Assembly (NCBI RefSeq): GCF_000143415.4
Contig: NW_003314342.1
Coordinates: 333,569 to 397,568, forward strand
Source of the DNA: Selaginella moellendorffii
Lineage: Eukaryota; Streptophyta; Lycopodiopsida; Selaginellales; Selaginellaceae
Length of the DNA: 64,000 bases
Reading direction: 5' to 3'
Shown: piece after piece, positions 25,805 through 34,531 of the stretch
Layout of the letters: each line of letters opens with the position of its first letter
Position numbering within the stretch: the stretch's first letter is position 1
The notes under the pieces: model-generated
What the model was told of the DNA's origin: nothing
Database searches by the model: none
Seen by the model: only the letters and a program-made list of their open reading frames with translations
Translations under genes and position numbers: made by a program

Positions 25805-26259
25805 GATGACACTTGGGTGCTGGAGGAGAAGAGGGGAGAAATTCAGTGAGAATGGAAGGATGCTAAAACGTTCTTCTTTTGTTTGAATACACTCTAGATG
25901 AGACAAAGATTTGCATTGTGGCACATCTCATTCCACCCTGAGATGGTATTGTCAAATGCATGGCAGAAGGACATACTCAGTCTCAGTAGTTGCCATATAG
26001 GATTCATGTTAAAGAAGAGACACCAATTCCATATTAGAATGATGTTTTTCATTCCAGAGAACTATCAAGACTCCAAAAGTCAAGGATCATAAGCTGAGGG
26101 ACTTAGAGCAAGAGACAGTTATAGTTACCTGGAGAGGCGGGAGGAAGCCGGAAGTGCACAGCTAGAAGGGGTCACTCAAGCCCAGGAGCTGGTACTAGCA
26201 TATTCCAAGCTTTTTCAACGAGCAACTTCCATCCTTGAACCTGTGACAAATATGCCCCT
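25805..26259. other. Spacer between MORC and CGEP remnants
   Basis: Contains short open stretches on the plus strand (about 26060-26270) with charged, coiled-coil-like composition such as KVKDHKLRDLEQE and YLERREEAG. They may be remains of the MORC C-terminal coiled coil. No gene model can be supported. Confidence 0.4.
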
Positions 26260-27126
26260 GAAGCTGAGTTGACGGCTATAGCCATGGTTGGTGTCATGAC
26301 GCTGTCAGAGCTTGCTCGTCCGAAGCTCAAGCTCGCGGGGCTTCGCATTGATCCGGAATGTCGTTGCATTCCTCCATTCTTGCATTCCTCCAAGAACGAG
26401 GAATGCAACGTTGCTTTTCCTTGTTCTTGGAGTTCTAACGTGTTCTTTGATCTCTCTCTCACGCACAGGTCGTCCTACGTCGGCCTCGTCCTTGTCCGAC
26501 GACGGGCTTGTGGGAGTGGAGCGTCTCGTTTCCGGGTTGCCACCCGGTGCTAGGATCAACTTTGTCAGCTGGTCCTTCGTTTTCTTGAGTGGCTTGTGTG
26601 TATCTCCATCCCAGGTCGCCTTCCAGCCTACGTACGTGATATTCTTTTCTAACTCACTCTCGCGTTAGATACCAGTGGCTGGATCCCTCGACTCTGATCG
26701 CCTGCGTTGTTACAAGCGCTCGGGGTCCTCCACCCAAGAAACCACTCACCCCACCATGTCCCAAGGTTCTCATGACCGAGGAAAAGCGGGACGTGCAGAA
26801 CCGAACGTAAGACGTCTTCGATTACTATGCTACCAGCGAGCTCCTTCTCGTGTCCACATCCGGAGATGTCGATCCGCTGGTGCTTGGCGAGGCTGCGGTG
26901 TACACTTTCGTGATCCATCTCCTGATGGAAACTACTTGCTGGTGTCGACCATGCACCGGCCTTATTCTTTTTCGGTCCCCTGGGGCCGAGAGGACAGAGG
27001 TGTGGACGAGATCAGGACGACTTGTTCTTGCCACTCGCAGAAGATATACCAATAGCTCATGACAGTGTTCGGCAAGGTCGAAGGTCCATCCACTGGTGCT
27101 CGGACAAGCCTTCATCCCTGTATTGG
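26260..27126 (+). pseudogene. Truncated glutamyl endopeptidase (CGEP-like) pseudogene
   Basis: Pieces of a plant chloroplast glutamyl endopeptidase appear in the right order but in different frames: LSELARPKLKLAGLRIDPEC (about 26302), GLPPGARINFVSW (about 26535), RGPPPKKPLTPPCPKVLM followed by VQNRT (about 26718-26808), DVFDYYATSELLLVSTSGDV (about 26811), DPSPDGNYLLVSTMHRPYSF (about 26914) and PLAEDIPIAHDSVRQGRRSI then KPSSLYW (about 27030-27126). Frame changes between pieces, a TAA just after QNRT, and loss of everything after this point, including the catalytic serine-peptidase domain, show it is broken. The intact enzyme degrades peptides in the plastid stroma. Confidence 0.8.
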
Positions 27127-27708
27127 TAATAAATGAATGTTTTTTTTTCTGCTCCTCCTGCGTTCGTGCTGGGAGATTGGAACGCTAGAGCATTCCCTTT
27201 TTTTTTTCCAAAAGCACAGTGAATTGCCACCACGATCAGTCAGAGAACCTCTTCTTTCTCACATACAGGAACATTTTTCTCTTGCAAAAGTTCTCCAGGA
27301 AAGATAAAACACTTGGAGCTTTCTTTTGCCGCTCAGGAGGTAGGAAAATTCGCGGCTGCAGCGGCAGAGGAGGAGCTGTGGTAGAAGTATAGCAAGGTAC
27401 TATGCTTTCTTCTACAACTATTTGAACTATATTTTCTTCTACAAAGTGATTGAAAGAACTTACTGCAAATGCCAAAGCTGGCATTTTTGTATGCACCATT
27501 GTCTACATCCAGTCATTCTCATTGCCATCATCTTCTTCCACTTGTATCCCAGCTTGATTCTTCATTGTGTTCTTCTTCTTTTCTTTGTATTTCCTCAGTA
27601 CTTCTCGATCGTATCTTGTAGTATATTCTGGGATCTATGCCTCTTAGTGTACCTTTTCCTACAAGGATAAAGCCACCAAACTGCCGCCCTAGCAACAATC
27701 CCTTCGCC
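27127..27708. other. Spacer, no gene seen
   Basis: AT-rich with T-runs at about 27139 and 27198. No protein-like ORF or RNA gene is recognisable. Confidence 0.5.
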
Positions 27709-28002
27709 ATGCCGCAAGTTAAAGTGGTCTTCGACTACGACAGACGAAGAGAAACACTCAAAGTCCGCATCTCATCAGGTTCATCGCAAGATCCTCTCAC
27801 TCGCAGCCAGCTGCGAGAACTCGCATCGGAACTCCAACAGAATGCGTCAGCCTCCTGGACGCTGCTCGGCCAAAAGCCAACCGCCAGCGGAGTCATCCTC
27901 AGGTACCAAAAGTCAACCGCCAGCAGAGGCATCCTCACGTATCGCGGGAAAAGTCAACGCCCAGCAAGACGAAGAAAGTCAACCAGGCGCATCTTACCAT
28001 AG
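27709..28002 (+). CDS. Short hypothetical ORF, 97 aa
   Basis: ATG 27709 opens MPQVKVVFDYDRRRETLKVR and continues with SQDPLTRSQLRELASELQQN, which is balanced in composition and plausible as protein. From about 27870 the DNA holds a two-copy repeat of roughly 30-33 bp. In this frame it reads KPTASGVI / KSTASRGI; in the +1 frame it reads SQPPAESSSGTKSQPPAEAS. The second reading looks more natural, so the ORF may be frameshifted or spliced here. Not recognised. Confidence 0.35.
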   Translation: MPQVKVVFDYDRRRETLKVRISSGSSQDPLTRSQLRELASELQQNASASWTLLGQKPTASGVILRYQKSTASRGILTYRGKSQRPARRRKSTRRILP

Positions 28003-28110
28003 AATCTATCTAGCTACTTGTTGTAGCGAACAAAGAAAAGAACCACTATAATCTTCGTAAACAATTTATATACATAGTATTACAGCCATGATAGAATCGC
28101 TGGATTTTTC

Positions 28111-28776
28111 TTAGAATCTCGCCCAGCATCTGGTACATTCCGCCATGCAATCCCCCTTGCAGTCCACATTGTAGCCCAAAACTTGTGGCTTGCGAAGCAC
28201 CAGGCTTTTCAGCGTCCTCCCGCTGATCCCCCACGTAACATCCAACACCCCGACGTTGCCCTGGATCTCCTCCTCGAGCTTGCATCCCAGGATCTCGGGG
28301 AACTTCTTCATCAAACCCGAGACCTCCGCGTCCGACAGCCCCAGGCTCATGAGATACTCCACTTTCCCGGCCACCTCCTCCACAGCCGGGACGGATTTCT
28401 CCTTCCCCTCCCCCCAGTATGGCGATTTGAGGTGCCCCGACGACTTCCCGATCACTCTATCCGCGTCTTCGATCGAGAGGCCCAGCTCCATGAGCTTGCC
28501 GCGAGAGGCCTCCCATCTCTCGCGGAGCTCTGGAGGTAACGATCCCTGGAGATGGTCTTGATCTTGATCGCTGCCGCTGGCTTTGATGGTCACTAGTCGT
28601 CGTCTTCTTCTCGACGAACTACCTTGGAGTAGAACTCTACCTCTTTCCGGAGCGCCCACGATCCTGGGCTGCGCAATTGTCGATCCAAAACCGTGGTGGA
28701 GCTGCAGAGCAAGATCCGTGAGCTCATCCAGGAGAGAAGTAAAGCTTACCGGCAGAGCGCGCAAGAGCTCTCCCAT
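28111..28776 (-). CDS. mTERF-like organellar protein (short)
   Basis: Single ORF of 221 aa. The N-terminal 65 residues carry Arg/Ser-rich GSSSRRRRRLVTIKAS, typical of the end of a plastid transit peptide. Following blocks LGLSIEDADRVIGKSS and LGLSDAEVSGLMKKFPEILG, with LKSLVLRKPQVLGYNVD, fit mTERF helical repeats (L-x3-P-x2-L signature). The C-terminus CKGDCMAECTRCWARF has four Cys. mTERF proteins bind organelle nucleic acids and affect transcription, splicing or ribosome assembly. This copy has only two or three repeats, fewer than most. It starts 30 bp after the stop of the E3 ligase on the same strand, so its promoter must lie inside that gene, or the first exon I call is not the true 5' end. 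Confidence 0.65.
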   Translation of the reverse strand: MGELLRALPVSFTSLLDELTDLALQLHHGFGSTIAQPRIVGAPERGRVLLQGSSSRRRRRLVTIKASGSDQDQDHLQGSLPPELRERWEASRGKLMELGLSIEDADRVIGKSSGHLKSPYWGEGKEKSVPAVEEVAGKVEYLMSLGLSDAEVSGLMKKFPEILGCKLEEEIQGNVGVLDVTWGISGRTLKSLVLRKPQVLGYNVDCKGDCMAECTRCWARF

Positions 28777-28806
28777 CCCGGCGCACTAAAGCCCTATAGC
28801 GGTAAA

Positions 28807-31800
28807 TTAGACCCAAGATCGATCGTTAGAGCTCGAGAAGAAGAAAAGTTTGATCTTACCGTGCGATGCTCCGAAGTAATTGGACTGGCTATGGATGAGC
28901 TCCAGCCGCCGCAAGATCAGCCCGGCGGCTCTCCGCGTCTTTGGATCGGCCGTTTGAGCAGCGTAGATGACGTGCATTTGAGCGGATGGGCCATACTGCG
29001 CGCAGTAGTCGGGGTGACTGAACAGCCGCTCCACGATGGCCAGCGCGTACCGCTGGGCGTCACGCCCGCCGCTACTCACCGCCGCTATCACGGCGCTCAG
29101 CCCCTTGGCTTTGTCGATGGCGTGGCAGCCCTCGACTGTACCAGCCGGATAAGCCTCCGAGGTGCCGTCGGCGGTATCCTCGTCCAGTACGCCCGTCAGC
29201 GTCGCCAGTGCCGCCAGTGCCGCTGCGGCGCCGCCGGCGGTATCGGCGGCGTCCGCCTTGACCGCGTCCTTGAGCAGCGCCACCAGCGGCACCACCGCGT
29301 CGGCTTCCACGAGGCAGAAGGTGTGCCGCGCGGTACACTCGCCGCCGTGGACCCGGCAGCACCGGCTCGGTCCGCGCGGCGCCAGCCACGGCAGGCACAG
29401 GTACACGACGCTCCTGCACGACTCGTCCTGTTTTCGCCGCTTTTGCTTGCTGCGGCTCTCGCTCAAGCTCCAGCTGCTCGACGAGAACTCTGCCAGGCAC
29501 CGCGCGGCACGCCGCCGCGTGAGCATGCTCCTCCCGGGCTCCAGCAGCTGCACCAGCCGCTCGATCATCCCCGCCTCGGCCAGCTTCTTCTGCGTCTCCA
29601 CCCCAAGCTTCGCGAACTTTAGAACGATGCCCACCGCCGCCTCGGTCGTCGCAGCGTCCTGGGAGGCGTCCATCACCAGCGCCGCCACTACGTGAAGTAG
29701 CCCCTTGTCTCCATCTTGGTGGTGATGATCCAGAGCGCTCCTCACGACTCCATTCCCCTCCATGCTCGCGATGATCCCCAGCATGGACGTTCTCTCCGGG
29801 TCCTCGGACAGGTTCTTCACGAGCTCGGCTATGATCCCGGGCTCCTCTCGCATCGCCGCGGACGCTTCCTGGCTGGATTCCTTGCTCAGCAGGCAAAACA
29901 GCTCCATTGCGTGCCGCCTTACTTCCACCACCATAGCTGGAGTTTTCGAAGCCGCGCTGCCCGGAGTCGACGTAGCCGGGTTCTTGAGGAGCGGAAGAAG
30001 TGTTTGCAGCGCCCTGTGCTCGCAGAGCTTTGCTCTCGTAAAGCCTCCGATGTTCTTCCCGTTGGCCAAGCCGAGGAGAGTGCTCAAGACGTGACTTTGG
30101 ACGCCAGCAGCCGTGGGCGAGCCCATGAATTGCAAGAACTCGTAGATGTAGATCTCGAGCTGGTTCATTGTGGCTTCGTCTTCGTCGCTCCAGGCATCAC
30201 CAGCGATCTTAGAGAGATCGGCCAGTATCCGGGCAGCGCCAACTTTTATCTCCTCCACGGACTTGACAGAGGTGAGTTTGTGTTCCATCAGCCTGAAGCC
30301 GTGCAAAGTGAGGACTGTCTCGGCGATGCCAGGCACGGATGTGAGGTTTTGGAGAGCACCTAGAGCTGCTTCGTTTTCTTCTCGCCGGAAGCTTTCGATC
30401 ATTTTCAGCAGCGACACCAGCACGTCCTCCGTTGCAAGTGACGTTTTGCTCGAGTCTGGCAAGTGCATGGCAGCGAGCGCGTTTGCCATGAGAATTCTCG
30501 ATTCCATGGATCCTGCAAGAGCATTTTCATCAAAGATGTGAAAGAACATCAAAACGAAGTGAATTACCTTCAACGAGCCTGTTTGCCAAAGGCCGCATGA
30601 GATTGGCCTCGGCCATTATCACAACATTTTCATCGCTGCTTGGGACATTCTCCAGGATGGCCGTCACGTTCGAGTTCACGTCCTCGTCCTCGCAGCCGAG
30701 TAAAGTTACCAGAAACACCACCGCACCTTGTGCGTGGCTGATCAGCTCCGCGGTGCTGGGATTCTCCGACAAGATCTTCATCACCAACACAGCTTCTCCC
30801 AAGTCTTCCTTTTGCCGAGTGAGGCTAAAAACCAGCTGCTCAACTATACCGGCCTTCACCATTGATTCCTAAAAGAAGCAAAATGATCAGTAGCTTATAA
30901 TTGGCAGACTACTTAGAACAAGGAAGAACCAGGCAAAACTGTCGATCAAAATATGCAAAGCCGCTCAAGAGAAAATCCTTGAAAGCACAAGCAAAGAAGT
31001 GAAAAGAAAAAGCAAGAGTGAAAGATCACAAGCTGCATGATCATGTCGCAAGCAAAGAAAGTGGAAGTTTGCAAAACGGTGATCATGTGCAAATCTCATT
31101 AAAAAAAAGCCTTCACAAGCACAAGCAACGCGATGAGAAAAGCAAAAGCAAGAGTGAAAAATCACAAGCTGTCTCAAAAGGTAGATTTTTCTCGCAAGCA
31201 AGGAACGTGAAAGTTGAAAGCTATCTTACCTGGTTTTCCACGTTGTCCCGAGCAAGCACCGCGAGCGCCGCCAGGGCCTCCTTGCGTAGAATCACGGCAT
31301 CCCGCGCGTCATGCAGAAGCTTCACCATCGGTCCAATCAGCCCAATGGTGCCAACTTTGTATTTGTTGAGCGGCTCCTCCTCACACACCGCGCGGACGTC
31401 CCGCATGGTCCGCACGTCTGTGTCGGAACAGCGCGGCTCTCCGAGAAGGCACCGCGCGGCACAGTGGAGCCGGGCCTCGAAGTTCCTCTCCCTCCACTCG
31501 GCAATGGACTGCTTTAGCGCGAAGTTGGATTTCATCTGCGTGGTGGGGAGCTCCTCGCCCATCACCGGGCATCGCGTGTTCCCCTCGGCAAACCATCGCT
31601 CGATCGCCTCGCGCTCGTACGTCTGCCCCGAGGCGATCTGGACGGGGTCGCGCATCACGTCGCGAGTGATCGGGCAGATGAATGGCTGCAAGGGCAGCAT
31701 TGGCGCGTCCCTGCCGCTGATCGAGAGCGACGCCATGAGCTGCTTCATCCGCTTGGCCTGTTCTCGCTCGCAATCCTCGTCGCCCTCGATGGCATCCCCC

Positions 31801-32468
31801 CTGGAAGATCGAAGAGCCCGGTCGAGAACCAGCAAGAACTGCTCCAGATAGAGAGCGTGGACCTTCCCGCCGCGCGCCTCCGCGGCCGATCGCTCGCACC
31901 ACAGCTTCTCCACCTCGTCGACGAATCCCTGGCTAGTCATCTCCATCCCCACGCCCTCGGCGATCTGCCGCGCCAGCCTCCGGCACAGCGCCGTGTCGAT
32001 CACGATTGTGTCGAGCATGCCCTCCTCGAGCGAATCGATGAGCGCTTCGTCGTCGCCGGTGGGGCGAAATCCCTCGCTAAGCAGCTCCAACAGCGAGCTA
32101 TCCACCTTCGCCGTCCCGCCCAGTGCCTCGATTCCCCGCCGCAGCCTCTTCCCCGATTCTTGAAGCTCCGCCATGATCTTGGGGCTACACATGAGGAGAT
32201 AGAGCGATGATCGGCCCTTGTAACCCTGGAGGAGATTCTCCTCACTGCTCAGCTCCTCCTCGAGCTGCTGTGCCTGGATTTCGCCACTGTCGGCAAGCCG
32301 CGACAGGAACAGCGCCAGGCCCTCGAGGCAATCCGCGAGCTGTGCGAATGCCCGCTGCGCTGGATTGGGGCGCTTGCCGGGCGACGGCTGCTGCACGGCA
32401 GTGCTGCCGCTGCTGAGATCTCGCGCCGCCACGGCCAGCGCCATGACCCTCTTGCGCATCCCTTCCAT
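28807..32468 (-). CDS. U-box/ARM-repeat E3 ubiquitin ligase (plant PUB)
   Basis: Three exons: 31230-32468, 30568-30868 and 28807-30512. GT-AG junctions keep frame (NVENQ|ESMVKAG and RLVEG|SMESRI). The N-terminal 240 residues are helical, like the UND region. The U-box is at about residues 260-330 with PFICPITRDVMRDPVQIASG and TYEREAIERWFAEGNTRCPV. After the U-box come armadillo-like repeats, including AVILRKEALAALAVLA, AVVFLVTLLG and TRRRAARCLAEFSSSSW. Overall order matches plant PUB proteins of the PUB6/7/45 type, which ubiquitinate substrates using E2 enzymes. The long first intron (30869-31229) contains a short direct repeat. The C-terminal residues after HSQSNYFGASHG are lysine/Ser-rich, and a GGTAAG at that point could be a donor, so the last 16 residues are uncertain. 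Confidence 0.87.
30995..31175. repeat. Direct repeat in the E3-ligase intron
   Basis: AAAAGCAAGAGTGAAAGATC and its continuation ACAAGCTG (about 31008-31035) recur with one change as AAAAGCAAGAGTGAAAAATC + ACAAGCTG (about 31146-31173). Related AAGCAAAG words lie between. The whole intron is A/G-rich on the plus strand. Confidence 0.6.
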
Positions 32469-32741
32469 CGCGCATCCGCGATTTCCTAGCTAGCCCTAGC
32501 TTACGCACAGCTCTCCCACTGCTTGACCTAGGTCCTGTACTTTCACCCAGTGTTCCACTCCAATCAAAACACTTTCGCGCGGGTCAATGCACGGCGAATA
32601 TTCCAATGGCATAAAAACGATCCGAATATTCTAATGACATAAAGGGTTAGAATATTCTAATCGCTTGAAAGGATCTTTTTGAAACGGAATATACTGAGGA
32701 ACAATAACGCTTGTCACCGCCAAGTCAGCATCCGTGAAGCC
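32469..32741. promoter_or_regulatory. Divergent promoter with three GAATATTC repeats
   Basis: 273 bp between the E3 ligase start (minus) and the Cys-rich ORF (plus). Three GAATATTC(C/T)AAT units begin at 32596, 32624 and 32650, spaced 28 and 26 bp. GAA-nn-TTC is the core of a heat-shock element; function here is inference. Confidence 0.5.
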
Positions 32742-32993
32742 ATGGCAGCGCGGGCTCACGAGTGCCCATTCACAGACTCGAAGTGCTCGAGGTATGACGA
32801 TTGCCTCCAATGTGGATTCCGGAGCTGCGCGAAATCGGGGAGGATTTGCGCTCCGGGCCAGCGCTGCTCGACTTGCTTGTACAAGAAAGCGGTGCTCAGG
32901 CTGCAAGACGAGCTTGGCGTGAGCGAGAGCGAGGCGACTGTGGAGGCGCACCAGAGGGGGATCCTGTCTGGGGCCCCGGGCGAGCAGCGATGA
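32742..32993 (+). CDS. Small Cys-rich protein, 83 aa, not recognised
   Basis: ORF from ATG 32742: MAARAHECPFTDSKCSRYDD, then CLQCGFRSCAKSGRIC and QRCSTCLYKKAVLRLQDELG, ending GAPGEQR. Nine Cys in the first 45 residues include two CxxC-type pairs, so metal binding or disulfides are plausible. The second half is charged and helical. There is no signal peptide. I cannot assign a family. The start is supported by position just after the divergent promoter. Confidence 0.5.
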   Translation: MAARAHECPFTDSKCSRYDDCLQCGFRSCAKSGRICAPGQRCSTCLYKKAVLRLQDELGVSESEATVEAHQRGILSGAPGEQR

Positions 32994-33333
32994 CGATCAT
33001 CTGGCCGGGAGGAGCACAGCCGCGAGCGATTCAGCTTTGGATGGAGAATGCCGCCTCGAATCACATAGTTTCTTCTTTGATTCTGTCTAGATTTGATGGC
33101 TAGATCGAGATGATCTTCACGTGAATGATCGATCGACCTCATCACCGTGATCCGGCTGAAAGAATTTTGAAATCCTCGAGTAGAGGCAAGAAACAGAGAA
33201 GGAGAAGCGGTTATTCTGCGGTGAATGGCTCGTCAAAGCTCGATCTACGTGCGCGAATCGAGAGAGAATGAGCCAAGAACACGAGAGAAAAGAAGGGGGC
33301 CTAGGACTAGGGTTAAAGTTTTAGGGTTTTGCG
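32994..33333. other. Spacer upstream of MED11
   Basis: 340 bp with no gene seen. The right end carries TTAGGGTTT at 33321-33329, four bases before the MED11 ATG. Confidence 0.5.
33321..33329. promoter_or_regulatory. Telo-box immediately before MED11
   Basis: TTAGGGTTT, the reverse complement of AAACCCTAA, four bases before the ATG at 33334. A second partial copy (TAGGGTTAAA) is at about 33308. Position this close to the start codon suggests a very short 5' UTR or an intragenic role. Confidence 0.45.
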
Positions 33334-33795
33334 ATGACAACGAGCACGCAGCCACAATCGCCGGCGCTTCTTCGTCTCGCTCATGTCGAGCGGGTAAGGC
33401 TCAGCAAATCCGTGAGAATGATCTTGTTTCTTTCGTTAGAAAATCGTCCAGGCCGTGGAGTTTGCTGGATCGGTGATGGAGGAGCTCGCCAATGCGGGAG
33501 GGCCAAGAATGGAGTTTGCGACCACACAATGCCACGAGTTTATGAAATCTATGAAGGTACTCGGAGTGGTGGTGTATGCCTGGTTTCATTTTTTTTCTCC
33601 TCTTTTGTCCAGGACATTCAAACGGTCCTGCACGAAGAGATCAAAAGTATGTGCGAGTACCGCCCTTATGAGAACTGTGACTACATTCCTCGGATGGGTG
33701 GAGAAATCAGTCTAAAAAAGATCGACTGCGTTCTGGATGAGCTCCAAAAGCTCGAGGACACGATCAACAATTATCAGAGCTCGGGACCATCCTGA
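33334..33795 (+). CDS. MED11: Mediator subunit 11
   Basis: Three exons: 33334-33393, 33440-33556 and 33613-33795, with introns of 46 and 56 bp. The protein starts MTTSTQPQSPALLRLAHVER, then KIVQAVEFAGSVMEELAN, FMKSMK|DIQTVLHEEIKSMC and EYRPYENCDY, ending NNYQSSGPS. This matches plant MED11 along its whole short length, including the EYRPxExCDY motif. MED11 pairs with MED22 in the head module of Mediator and helps RNA polymerase II and TFIIH recruitment. The reconstructed product is about 119 aa, the normal size. Confidence 0.9.
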   Translation: MTTSTQPQSPALLRLAHVERVRLSKSVRMILFLSLENRPGRGVCWIGDGGARQCGRAKNGVCDHTMPRVYEIYEGTRSGGVCLVSFFFSSFVQDIQTVLHEEIKSMCEYRPYENCDYIPRMGGEISLKKIDCVLDELQKLEDTINNYQSSGPS

Positions 33796-34531
33796 CTCCA
33801 ATGTGGTTTTTCTCCATCTCAAAGGTAAGCTTCTTTCTCTCCTTTGGACTTTGGAGAGTCTCAAGTTTTAGAACAAGGATGAAAGTGATGAAGCATACAG
33901 GTACTGCTGATTGGCATTCCTGGAACAAGGTTAGAAACTTTTTGGTATGGTCTTTTGAGGATTGTGCCAAGGATTTTAGCCTGTAGCCACGTGTTGAGCC
34001 TGAGTTTCTGATTCCTCTTTCGTTGTTTCTTGCATAGTGTGGCATTCTTTTGTATCTATCTGATGACACACTAGTGCCAGGGGTCAATGAGAGAGACTCC
34101 ACGCAACCAAAGTTTTCCAAAGTCTTTGCGTGCTATGACAGCTACGACATAGCGACGAGAGAAGATCAATCAAAAATTTTCAGCTGATTTAGACAGGTAG
34201 AGTTTTTCTTTCTTTTCTTTTTTCACTTTGGTCGTTTTGTCTTTGTTTTTATCTGTACTCACGAGGAAAAGTATTGTAACGCTTGTCGATAAGCTTCCAA
34301 GCTAGGATCATCCTGTTCTCTGTTCCTCGATTGCGAAACTGGATTTTACGTTGCAGGATATGAAGTCAAATGAATTTCAGAATGGAAAATGCTACGAACA
34401 TGCCAGGTAGTTCCCACTCGTCCTTTTTTTTTGTCCAAACGAACACGACTAAGCTGGATGAATTGCAGACGTCTCAATGCCCGGCTTGAAATACATGAGC
34501 TCAATCTCCTCCAAACCTTACCAGGGGCCGA
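33796..34531. other. MED11 3' flank and leader of MFS paralogue 3
   Basis: 736 bp with no coding region seen. Several GTAAG and TTGCAG signals (for example near 33826 and 34467) suggest spliced UTRs on one or both sides. T-rich tracts occur near 34210 and 34427. Confidence 0.45.

Noticed and set aside
22720-27040. Shared ATCAGGACGACTTGT word at 22.8 and 27.0 kb
   Set aside because: Only about 15 nt match and the flanks do not align, so it is not evidence for a repeated element.
31018-31851. Long plus-strand ORF opposite the E3 ligase
   Set aside because: It is antisense to the U-box exon and intron, and its composition follows the codon bias of the other strand.
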